A DNA stretch of 8,866 nt from a bacterium (GTDB taxonomy: Bacteria; Patescibacteriota; Microgenomatia; Levybacterales; UBA12049), in NCBI GenBank assembly GCA_021820025.1, contig JAKAEF010000038.1, positions 1 to 8,866 on the forward strand. Reading direction: 5' to 3'. The notes under the pieces were generated by a model. The model saw only the letters and a program-made list of their open reading frames with translations, was not told where the DNA came from and ran no database searches. Made by a program: the position numbers and the translations under genes. Below, in pieces: positions 1 through 6,256 of the stretch. Numbering within the stretch: position 1 is the first letter of the stretch; every line of letters begins with the position of its first letter.

Positions 1-159
1 CCAGATAGAGATTTAACAGATGATACTATCTACTTTCCGATTACTCCTCAAGAATTAGGATTACAAGAAGTTTTTCGAGTAAAGCCGCAAGGCTATATAT
101 TAGGTGAAGATATATTGTTTTCAGAAAATAAGGGACTAGCTTTATATAAAAAGGGTTAA
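1..159 (+). CDS. C-terminal end of an unrecognised protein (partial, 5' end outside window)
   Basis: Frame 1 is open from the first base to a TAA at 157-159 and gives 52 residues, starting PDRDLTDDTIYF and ending NKGLALYKKG. The piece is soluble in character, with no membrane segment, cysteine pair or motif that I can assign to a family. A coding reading is supported by uninterrupted frame, ordinary codon use for this window and a stop that abuts the convergent gene on the other strand. The two stop codons overlap in the four bases TTAA at 156-159. I do not recognise the product, and too little is visible to propose a function. Confidence 0.7.
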   Translation, partial: PDRDLTDDTIYFPITPQELGLQEVFRVKPQGYILGEDILFSENKGLALYKKG

Positions 160-1289
160 GCTTTCTTTAGTTTTGTAGTTACATACCAAGTTGCAAGAAG
201 TGTGGTTATTGGAATTGCCAAAATAAGTCCCATGCTGCCTGCAACTGTTCTGACAATTTCTTCAGACACTGACTCATTATTTACAATAACCCAGACAGGA
301 AGGTGAGAGGGATTTAATATAAAGAAAATAAAAATAGGCAAGGAAGATCCTGCATAGGCTAGGACCAATGTATTCACCAGAGAAACAATATGTTCTCGTC
401 CAATAAATAATCCATGTTCGGCAAGCTCAAGTGCAGATAATTTTGCATTACTTTTAAATAAAGCAAAAATAGCAGCAACTTGTGTTGTTGTAATATCATT
501 AAGTGCACCTAAGGTTCCAATTAAGATACCACTCAGTAACAGTCCTTTAGGATTTATACTTTGATTTGGATTAAGCTCTAAAATATATGAATCTTCAGTT
601 CCAAGTCCAGCTAAATGTGCCAATTGTACAGCTAAATATGAAAATAAAACTGTTGCTAAAAGTGCAATAAAAGTAGATATTACCGCGATTGCTGTTTGCT
701 TTGAAAATCCATGAGCCAAAAATGTGGTAACAAGGAGAATAATAAAGCAGCCAATAACGCTCACGGTTAAGGGATCATATCCATGGAGCATTTGGGGAAC
801 AATAAACCATAAAATAACTGCAAGAGATACTAATAATCCCAAAACAGCGCCAATTCCTTTTTTGCCGGCAGCAAAAAGAATGAATACAAAAAAGGCAATA
901 AAAATATACACCAATTTGTCGAGTCTATAGGAATCTGTAATTGTATATTGTGTCGGTTCATTTGGGCGTTTCATAATGTCTAAAATCACTGTTTCCCCAG
1001 TATACGATTTCATTGCATCGGCTAGTCGAAAGTCTGCCTGTTTGTCTACCGTAATAATTTTTCCTTTATCCGATCCTTCTAAAACTTTTACTTGCAGTTT
1101 TTGATCATACGTTTTGTAGCCAGCAATATTTGTAATGGACTCACTAAAAATTTTTAGTACATGTCCTTTCGCAAAAGACTCATCAACCGGGAGTGGCTGA
1201 TCGGGAAGAGGAGTTGTTTGGGCATGAGCAGAAACAGCAGTTGTTAAAAATACAAAAATACAGATAAATGCTAAAAAAAGTTTGCGCAT
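156..1289 (-). CDS. YibE/F-family polytopic membrane protein
   Basis: The protein has 377 residues. Residues 1-24 are a signal peptide (hydrophobic core, then AHAQ), 25-125 form an extracytoplasmic beta-rich domain, and at least seven hydrophobic segments follow (about 127-142, 147-165, 173-193, 199-226, 249-279, 299-326, 346-369). GALNDITTTQ (261-270) and GREHIVSLVNTLVLAYAG (297-314) match the conserved membrane motifs of the YibE/F family, whose biochemical role is not established. The open frame extends upstream to 1454, but I chose the ATG at 1289: it begins the signal peptide, sits exactly where a strong promoter would start transcription, and avoids overlap with the divergent regulator. 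It converges on the gene ending at 159. Divergence from the metalloregulator hints at, but does not prove, a metal-related role. Confidence 0.88.
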   Translation of the reverse strand: MRKLFLAFICIFVFLTTAVSAHAQTTPLPDQPLPVDESFAKGHVLKIFSESITNIAGYKTYDQKLQVKVLEGSDKGKIITVDKQADFRLADAMKSYTGETVILDIMKRPNEPTQYTITDSYRLDKLVYIFIAFFVFILFAAGKKGIGAVLGLLVSLAVILWFIVPQMLHGYDPLTVSVIGCFIILLVTTFLAHGFSKQTAIAVISTFIALLATVLFSYLAVQLAHLAGLGTEDSYILELNPNQSINPKGLLLSGILIGTLGALNDITTTQVAAIFALFKSNAKLSALELAEHGLFIGREHIVSLVNTLVLAYAGSSLPIFIFFILNPSHLPVWVIVNNESVSEEIVRTVAGSMGLILAIPITTLLATWYVTTKLKKA

Positions 1290-1295
1290 ACCTAT

Positions 1296-1324
1296 ATTAT
1301 ACAAATGCTTTCTCAGTCTGTCAT
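1296..1324 (-). promoter_or_regulatory. Promoter of the YibE/F gene, predicted leaderless
   Basis: On the minus strand ATGACA (1324-1319, five of six matches to TTGACA) is followed by a 17-bp spacer and a perfect TATAAT (1301-1296). Six bases separate the -10 box from the ATG at 1289. Transcription would therefore start at about the A of the start codon, giving an mRNA with no 5' leader. Confidence 0.75.
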
Positions 1325-1347
1325 TAAAAAGAATTGGATTTGCCCTA

Positions 1348-1376
1348 TTGACAAAAGCAACTAAGTTGCATATTAT
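1348..1376 (+). promoter_or_regulatory. Promoter of the fur-zip operon, predicted leaderless
   Basis: TTGACA (1348-1353, perfect) is followed by a 17-bp spacer and TATTAT (1371-1376, five of six). The ATG begins at 1383, seven bases after the -10 box, so the transcription start should fall on the start codon. The spacer contains a perfect palindrome (1357-1369), which would make this a repressible promoter. Confidence 0.8.
1357..1369. promoter_or_regulatory. Candidate operator, 6-1-6 palindrome inside the fur promoter spacer
   Basis: GCAACT, one central A, then AGTTGC form a perfect inverted repeat wholly between the -35 and -10 boxes. Fur-family sites are commonly inverted repeats with one central base (7-1-7 type), so the geometry fits, although the half-site sequence is not one of the classical Fur or Zur consensus sequences. 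A repressor bound here would block RNA polymerase, consistent with autoregulation by the protein encoded directly downstream. The assignment is inferred from position and symmetry. Confidence 0.55.
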
Positions 1377-1382
1377 GGATAT

Positions 1383-1901
1383 ATGTTCGGCATATTCGGT
1401 AAAAAGCAGAAAAAAGAAGAACCTCAAGTTGTATCTGTTCAGGAAGTACCACAAGAATCAGAAGTTTCAGCACAGCCACAAAAAGTTGAAGCAGAATCCT
1501 TTACAGATTTATTAACAAAAAATGGGCTTAAAGTTACAGCTGCAAGAATGGCCGTTTTGGAAACTCTTAAAAAAGCAGACAAGCCTGTTGATTCTCAATA
1601 TCTTATTGACGAATTGTCTGAAACATTAGGTGTTGATAGAGTTACGATTTTTAGAATTCTTAACGCATTAACAGAAAAAGATATTATTCGAAAGCTTGAA
1701 TTCAGAGAAGGAAAGTCTAGATACGAATTAAATTTAGAAGATCATCATCATGTTATTTGTGAAAAATGTGGCAAAATAGAAGATGTATCTGGTTGCAATA
1801 TAAAAGGTTTAGAAGAAGAAATTGGCAAGAAAACTGGCTTTAGAGTAAAACGACATAGTTTAGAATTCTTTGGCCTCTGTTCTGATTGTCAGAACAAATA
1901 A
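1383..1901 (+). CDS. Fur-family metal-responsive transcriptional regulator (Zur-like by context)
   Basis: The protein has 172 residues. About 40 charged, low-complexity residues (MFGIFGKKQKKEE...) precede a winged-helix domain: LKVTAARMAVLETL at 49-62 and recognition helix DRVTIFRILNAL at 85-96. The dimerisation and metal domain follows, with DHHHVICEKCG (120-130), H158 and CSDC (166-169). Both CxxC pairs of the structural zinc site are present, together with the histidine cluster usual for regulatory metal binding. The family length is about 140-150 residues, so the N-terminal tail is extra. The ATG at 1383 fits the promoter exactly. A ZIP transporter begins one base after the stop, which favours zinc (or manganese/iron) uptake control; metal specificity cannot be read from the sequence. 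A palindrome in its own promoter suggests autorepression. Confidence 0.93.
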   Translation: MFGIFGKKQKKEEPQVVSVQEVPQESEVSAQPQKVEAESFTDLLTKNGLKVTAARMAVLETLKKADKPVDSQYLIDELSETLGVDRVTIFRILNALTEKDIIRKLEFREGKSRYELNLEDHHHVICEKCGKIEDVSGCNIKGLEEEIGKKTGFRVKRHSLEFFGLCSDCQNK

Positions 1902-1902
1902 T

Positions 1903-2634
1903 ATGGAAGCTGTTTTTATCTCATTTTTAACATTTGTCTCAACGACCCTAGGTGGATTGTTTGCTCTTAAAAACAAAGACAGACTGCATTTAATCATGAG
2001 TCTTACTGCGGGAGTTTTGCTGGGTGTTGTATTTTTTGATATTATGCCTGAAATTTTCCAACTAACTTCATCACTAAAACTAGATGTAACTCCTGCCTTA
2101 ATTACTCTTGTCGTCGCATTTTTGATTATTCATGTGTTAGAAAAACTGGCAATAATCCACGGTCATCACGAAGAGGAGTATGCAACACATGAACATAGTC
2201 ATCCAACAGCAGGACTTATTAGCGCAGGGGGATTAACTGTACACAGCTTTTTAGACGGTGTTGGCATAGGACTTGCTTTTCATGTAAATCCACATGTGGG
2301 ATTTATCGTCTCGTTAGCTGTTATTGCTCATGATTTTTCAGATGGATTAAATACGGTAACACTTATGTTGACCCATAAAAATACTATTAAAAAAGCGCTT
2401 CTCTTGCTGGCAATGGATGCAATAGCTCCAATTCTCGGAGCACTCTCAACAATGCTGTTTATTATTCCAGATAGTATATTAGTATTGTATTTAGGATTTT
2501 TTGCAGGGTTTTTGCTTTACATTGGAGCTTCGGATTTATTACCAGAGGCGCATAGCAAACACAGTTCTTGGAGAATGTTGGGACTGACTATCTTAGGATC
2601 TGCTTTTATTTTTCTTGTCACCCGTTTTGTTTAG
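1903..2634 (+). CDS. ZIP-family divalent metal transporter
   Basis: The protein has 243 residues and about eight hydrophobic segments. FDIMPE (45-50) lies in the second segment. A cytosolic loop rich in His and Glu spans about 86-100. The metal-pathway motifs are HSFLDG (114-119, TM4) and HDFSDG (143-148, TM5), and YIGASDLLPEAH lies at 206-217. ZIP proteins move Zn2+ or related ions into the cytoplasm. The common HxxPEG and HExxEG signatures are altered: the acidic ligand is Asp rather than Glu at both sites and the Pro is absent, so this is a divergent subfamily. Start at 1903 is chosen because it lies one base after the regulator's TAA; the frame extends to 1870 only through a TTG inside the upstream gene. 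No ribosome-binding site is visible, so translation is probably coupled. The 3' end overlaps the convergent gene by 42 bp. Confidence 0.92.
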   Translation: MEAVFISFLTFVSTTLGGLFALKNKDRLHLIMSLTAGVLLGVVFFDIMPEIFQLTSSLKLDVTPALITLVVAFLIIHVLEKLAIIHGHHEEEYATHEHSHPTAGLISAGGLTVHSFLDGVGIGLAFHVNPHVGFIVSLAVIAHDFSDGLNTVTLMLTHKNTIKKALLLLAMDAIAPILGALSTMLFIIPDSILVLYLGFFAGFLLYIGASDLLPEAHSKHSSWRMLGLTILGSAFIFLVTRFV

Positions 2635-3177
2635 GGGAATTTTACAATATCTTCCAATATACAATTGCCGCATCATATAAAGAAGAGAAACTACCAAGAG
2701 AATTGTAGCTAGAATATGTAATTCCATTCCATGAAAAGGTAAAAAAGAAAGCGTGCTGGAAATCCCTAAGATTGATACAACAGAAACTCCACAAGATGCA
2801 CAGCCTGAGGTTATGAGGGTAACAATAGTTGCTCCACCAACAGAAAATCTAATTTTTCCTTTGTGTTTTAGTGATGAGAGAGTTTTAGCAATAAGAAGGA
2901 TATTGAGCCCAGTTAATAATGCATTTAAAAATAACAGAATTTGGTCTACCGGGACAAGTGTTTGCCAAAATTCTGTTAATAAAAAAAATAAAAACTTTAC
3001 TTTATATTCCAATGCAAACCCTGATGCAAGAATATTAGAAATAAGCGTAAGACTTAATAAAATTCCAGATAAAAGTATATAGAGGAGTGCAATTAAAAGA
3101 ACACTGAGTAAAGACTTCCATGATAATAGTTCATTTTTGAAAAAAGTCCACATAGAAAATGTGTGAGTAGCTTTCAT
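2593..3177 (-). CDS. Small polytopic membrane protein with intramembrane CASC motif, family not recognised
   Basis: The protein has 194 residues. Hydrophobic segments lie at about 22-50, 62-98 (two spans), 112-137 and 152-168, followed by a basic tail (KKNKSRS). SGCASCG (124-130) puts two cysteines, C126 and C129, inside or at the edge of the fourth span, with Gly and Ser around them. Such CxxC pairs in small membrane proteins can bind metal or take part in thiol exchange, but I cannot assign this one to a family. It converges on the ZIP gene and shares 42 bp with it, so the basic tail is encoded antisense to the ZIP C-terminus. The ATG at 3177 is the first ATG in frame, but the frame is open for 35 further codons upstream. 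A metal-related role is suggested only by neighbours. Confidence 0.8.
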   Translation of the reverse strand: MKATHTFSMWTFFKNELLSWKSLLSVLLIALLYILLSGILLSLTLISNILASGFALEYKVKFLFFLLTEFWQTLVPVDQILLFLNALLTGLNILLIAKTLSSLKHKGKIRFSVGGATIVTLITSGCASCGVSVVSILGISSTLSFLPFHGMELHILATILLVVSLLYMMRQLYIGRYCKIPLNKTGDKKNKSRS

Positions 3178-3213
3178 CTCTGCATCTAGCAGTGTTTTAA
3201 AAGCTGTATATGG

Positions 3214-3242
3214 AGTATAGCCTACTAATGGTTTCGCATCAA
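3214..3242 (-). promoter_or_regulatory. Possible promoter of the CASC membrane-protein gene
   Basis: On the minus strand TTGATG (3242-3237, four of six), a 17-bp spacer and TATACT (3219-3214, five of six) predict a start near 3207 and a leader of about 30 nt before the ATG at 3177. No Shine-Dalgarno sequence is visible in that leader. This is weaker than the other promoters of the window. Confidence 0.4.
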
Positions 3243-3286
3243 TAAAGCCTTTAAAAGGATAACGTGTAAGAGAGTTTCTTGCTTAA

Positions 3287-3315
3287 TTGAGACTAAATTG
3301 GTAATAGAGTATACT
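3287..3315 (+). promoter_or_regulatory. Promoter of the 524-residue membrane-protein gene
   Basis: TTGAGA (3287-3292, five of six), a 17-bp spacer and TATACT (3310-3315, five of six) predict a start near 3322 and a leader of only about 7 nt before the ATG at 3329. The -10 box is part of the palindrome AGTATACT (3308-3315), so the same bases read as a -10 box on the other strand. This start also rules out the GTG at 3317 as the initiation codon. Confidence 0.6.
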
Positions 3316-3328
3316 AGTGATATTGTAT

Positions 3329-4903
3329 ATGGACGAGAAAAAGCTTTCACCTTTTGCAAAAGCTGTTATCGGTGTTTTTGAGGAAAAAGAACCGGTTAAC
3401 CATGAACAAAAGATTTCTGTAAACCGTTTTATCTCGGAAATTGCTTCCTGGTATGAAAAACTCCGAAATGCAATGGATCTGCAAGATGATGAAGTAATTC
3501 TTAAAAACTCAATCGAGCGAATTTTAAAGAGAAGGCTTCTTTTGGGGGGAACAGCAGATAAAGTAGCAGAGCCTCTTATTCGCGAACTTGTCTGGGCAAG
3601 ATATTTTTCAGATAACACGCTTCCCCAAAGTGTTATTTCTAAAACAGTAGGAATTATTAGTTTTTATCAGGAACTCAGACACAATATTTTGGCACACCAC
3701 CCAAGTCTAAAAGAAGCGAAAGTAAACGAATGGATTTTGCAACTTATGTCCTGCCAAATTTCGAGACTTCTCAAGCCAAATAAAGAAAAAGAAGCTATGA
3801 GTAATTTTATGTACCATCTGCTAAAAGATAGTATTGTTATTAGAGATGACTCGGAAGATACAAAAAACGTTCAAGTTTACTTAGCTGTAAGACGAGCCTT
3901 TGCCAAAGATGATATTGCATTCTTACGCTTTCATTTATTCAGGCAACTTTTTCCAGAACCAGAAGCAGCAAATTTAGATCAGATTACCAAGTCATTTGCA
4001 AAAGGCTATCACGAAATTGAGCGACAATTAAATTACAAACTTAAAGAAAAAATTTACGTGTATGTAAAACGACAAACTCCCGTTTTCTTTATCTTAGAAG
4101 ATGTTCTACGGTCTCACAAAGGCAAACTAGAGGAGCTTTTGGGAAATGGTGAAGCTTTTGCTCAGGCAGTTATAGATGCCTGTACTGCTAAATATAAGAG
4201 TATTCGATCAAAAGTAACAAATGCTATTATCCGAAGCGTATTTTTCTTACTTATGACTAAGGTAGCTATTGCCTTTGCTGTTGAGGGAACATATGACAAA
4301 TTAACTTATGGAGAAATTCAATGGCTTGGTCTTGGAGTCAATATTGTTGCCCCTCCAATTTTAATGATTATTGTTAGTCTTTTTATTAAGACCCCCGGTA
4401 TTGATAACAGCAGAAGAATTTTAAATAAAATTACTGCAGTTTTAACAGAAGAACAACCAACACTTGCTCCAACTCTAACTCTTATGATTAATCCAAAAAA
4501 GACAAAATCACTCTTAAATACTATTTTTGCTCTTTTGTGGCTTGGTGCCTTTATTTTATCTTTTGGTCTTATGAAGCACATTCTTGATTTAGTACATATG
4601 AATATTGTTTCTCAGGCAGTCTTTATGTTCTTTATAACTATCGTTTCATTCTTGTCTTACAGAATTAACTTAACAGCAAATGCGTATACAGTAGATAAGG
4701 GTCAAGGATTATTAACGCCTTTTATAGATATTCTCTTTTTGCCAATTATAAAGGTAGGGATGAAATTAACAGATGGTATCTCACAAATAAATATTTTAAT
4801 CTTTATTTTTGACTTTTTAATTGAAGCTCCATTTAAAGTTATCTTTGGATTTTTCGAACAATTATTTGCCTACTTGCACACCAAAAGAGAAGACCTTGAA
4901 TAG
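3329..4903 (+). CDS. Uncharacterised protein with soluble N-terminal half and membrane C-terminal half
   Basis: The protein has 524 residues. Residues 1-295 are helical and charged with no signal peptide, so this half is probably cytosolic. Hydrophobic segments follow at about 300-318, 332-354, 396-414, 427-446, 463-477 and 487-511. Between the second and third is a soluble loop (355-395) starting KTPGIDNSRRI. The last third, with GQGLLTPFIDILFLPIIKVG (458-477), has repeated amphipathic stretches near the C-terminus. I see no nucleotide-binding, protease or transporter signature, and I do not recognise the family. The ATG at 3329 fits a promoter with a roughly 7-nt leader. The gene stands alone: it is divergent from the CASC gene and separated from trxA by its own palindrome and a new promoter. 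Confidence 0.85.
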   Translation: MDEKKLSPFAKAVIGVFEEKEPVNHEQKISVNRFISEIASWYEKLRNAMDLQDDEVILKNSIERILKRRLLLGGTADKVAEPLIRELVWARYFSDNTLPQSVISKTVGIISFYQELRHNILAHHPSLKEAKVNEWILQLMSCQISRLLKPNKEKEAMSNFMYHLLKDSIVIRDDSEDTKNVQVYLAVRRAFAKDDIAFLRFHLFRQLFPEPEAANLDQITKSFAKGYHEIERQLNYKLKEKIYVYVKRQTPVFFILEDVLRSHKGKLEELLGNGEAFAQAVIDACTAKYKSIRSKVTNAIIRSVFFLLMTKVAIAFAVEGTYDKLTYGEIQWLGLGVNIVAPPILMIIVSLFIKTPGIDNSRRILNKITAVLTEEQPTLAPTLTLMINPKKTKSLLNTIFALLWLGAFILSFGLMKHILDLVHMNIVSQAVFMFFITIVSFLSYRINLTANAYTVDKGQGLLTPFIDILFLPIIKVGMKLTDGISQINILIFIFDFLIEAPFKVIFGFFEQLFAYLHTKREDLE

Positions 4904-4920
4904 TTTCTCAAGAGAAACTA
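4901..4920 (+). terminator. 20-nt perfect palindrome at the stop codon; possible terminator or processing hairpin
   Basis: TAGTTTCTC and GAGAAACTA are exact reverse complements separated by AA; as RNA this makes an eight-pair stem with a CAAG loop. The left arm includes the TAG stop of the preceding gene. No U-run follows (the next bases are TGTTTCGC) and the stem is AU-rich, so a classical intrinsic terminator is doubtful. A protein-binding site upstream of the trxA promoter, or an mRNA 3'-end stem, are alternatives. Confidence 0.4.
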
Positions 4921-4940
4921 TGTTTCGCAAAATTCACCTC

Positions 4941-4969
4941 TTGCAACCGATGTTTCTAGATGTTATAAA
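4941..4969 (+). promoter_or_regulatory. Possible promoter of trxA-trxB, short leader
   Basis: TTGCAA (4941-4946, four of six), a 17-bp spacer and TATAAA (4964-4969, five of six) predict a start near 4976, leaving about 5 nt before the ATG at 4981. No Shine-Dalgarno sequence precedes trxA, consistent with leaderless or near-leaderless initiation. Confidence 0.5.
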
Positions 4970-4980
4970 AGAATATACCT

Positions 4981-5304
4981 ATGGCAGATATCGTAATAAC
5001 AGATCAAAACTTCCAAGACCAAGTGCTTAAAGCAGACAAACCAGTGCTCGTTGATTTTTGGGCTCCATGGTGTGGCCCATGCAAAATTATTGGCCCAATT
5101 GTAGAAGAATTAGCAAAAGAATATGAAGGAAAATTAATTGTTGGCAAAGTAAATGTAGATGAAAATGCCAATACTGCAGGAACCTATGGCATAATGAGTA
5201 TTCCAACTCTTGCTTTCTTTAAAAAAGGACAAGTTGTTAAAACTATTATTGGTGCACAACCAAAAGAATCTCTTAAAAAAGTAATAGACGAAGTCCTCGC
5301 TTAA
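4981..5304 (+). CDS. trxA: Thioredoxin
   Basis: The protein has 107 residues, the usual length of bacterial thioredoxin, and covers the whole fold. The active site is WCGPC (C31 and C34), preceded by VLVDFWAP; the cis-proline loop MSIPT has P75, and a GxP-like stretch (GAQPKE, 91-96) precedes the last helix. It has no signal peptide, so it acts in the cytoplasm as a general protein disulfide reductant. The reductase that recharges it starts 24 nt downstream on the same strand, forming a complete two-gene system. The ATG at 4981 gives the canonical N-terminus and fits the predicted promoter. Confidence 0.97.
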   Translation: MADIVITDQNFQDQVLKADKPVLVDFWAPWCGPCKIIGPIVEELAKEYEGKLIVGKVNVDENANTAGTYGIMSIPTLAFFKKGQVVKTIIGAQPKESLKKVIDEVLA

Positions 5305-5328
5305 TTAAATGAAAGGTTTTCTCAAATC

Positions 5329-6255
5329 ATGACTGCCATGTATGACGTTATCATTGTCGGCTCCGGTCCTTCTGGTCTTACCGCTGCAATCTATGCAACT
5401 CGCGCTGATTTAAAAGTACTTGTTATTGCAGGTCTTAAGTGGGGAGGGCAACTCCAATTAACTACAGAAGTAGAAAATTTTCCTGGATTTCCAAGTGGTA
5501 TTCAAGGGCCAGAGCTTATGATGGCAATGCGAAAACAAGCAGAAAAATTTGGCGCGCAGTTTGTAGATGCAAATATGGATCCAACTGATTTTACAACTCA
5601 GTCTGGTGGTCCTTTTACGGTGACAGTAGAAAGCAAACAATACACTGGTAAGGCACTTCTCATTGCAACAGGAGCAGATGCAAAAACGCTTGGCGTTGTG
5701 GGAGAAAAAGAGTTAACAGGACGTGGTATTTCTTATTGTGCAACGTGTGATGGTGCATTTTTTAGAAACAAAAAAATTATTGTTGTTGGCGGAGGAGACA
5801 GTGCCATGGAAGAAGCAAACTTTTTAACAAATTTTGCAGATGTTATTTTAATGCATAGACGAGACAGTTTTAGAGCATCTCAAATTATGCAGGATAGAGT
5901 AAAACAAAATCCAAAAATTACCATTATGTACAATTCCCAAATTGCAGAAGTTATTGGCACCAATAAAGTAGAAAAAGTAAAAGTGCAAAATACCCAGACC
6001 AAAGAAATTACAGAAATGCCAATTGATGGTATTTTTGTTGCAATAGGTCACACCCCCAATACCAGTATTTTTAAGGGTGTTGAATTAACGGAAAAGGGCT
6101 ATGTTAGGGCACAAAATGGTACCAGAACAAACATTGAAGGAATTTTTGTATCTGGAGATGTAGAAGATGATAGATACCAACAAGCAATCACCGCAGCAGG
6201 ATTTGGCTGCATGGCCGCACTAGATATAGAAAAATATCTGGTAGAAAAAAAATAA
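5329..6255 (+). CDS. trxB: Thioredoxin reductase (NADPH, FAD-dependent)
   Basis: The protein has 308 residues, the normal low-molecular-weight TrxB length. The FAD-binding GSGPSG lies at 11-16, the redox pair CATC at 137-140, NADPH-binding GGGDSAMEEA at 154-163 and the NADPH-selective HRRDSFRAS at 176-184. The second FAD motif, GIFVSGDVEDD followed by QQAITAAGFGC, lies at 271-294. All catalytic parts are present, so it should transfer electrons from NADPH through FAD to TrxA. A second ATG at 5338 would start nearer the fold (MYDVIIVGSG); both are possible. GAAAGG at 5311-5316 resembles a ribosome-binding site but lies 12 nt from the first ATG. It is co-transcribed with trxA. A decayed reading frame starts two bases after its stop. 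Confidence 0.97.
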   Translation: MTAMYDVIIVGSGPSGLTAAIYATRADLKVLVIAGLKWGGQLQLTTEVENFPGFPSGIQGPELMMAMRKQAEKFGAQFVDANMDPTDFTTQSGGPFTVTVESKQYTGKALLIATGADAKTLGVVGEKELTGRGISYCATCDGAFFRNKKIIVVGGGDSAMEEANFLTNFADVILMHRRDSFRASQIMQDRVKQNPKITIMYNSQIAEVIGTNKVEKVKVQNTQTKEITEMPIDGIFVAIGHTPNTSIFKGVELTEKGYVRAQNGTRTNIEGIFVSGDVEDDRYQQAITAAGFGCMAALDIEKYLVEKK

Positions 6256-6256
6256 C

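Noticed and set aside
1290..1454. A 55-residue N-terminal extension of the YibE/F protein starting at 1454
   Set aside because: It would overlap the start of the divergent regulator and cross both promoters, and it precedes an obvious signal peptide that begins at 1289.
1870..1902. Earlier TTG start for the ZIP gene
   Set aside because: It lies inside the regulator gene and adds 11 residues with no family support, whereas the ATG at 1903 is placed one base after the regulator stop.
2753..3082. 109-codon plus-strand frame within the CASC gene
   Set aside because: It is antisense to a clear membrane-protein gene and has no hydrophobic pattern, motif or promoter of its own.
3317..3328. GTG start for the 524-residue protein
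   Set aside because: It lies upstream of the predicted transcription start near 3322; the ATG at 3329 fits the promoter better.
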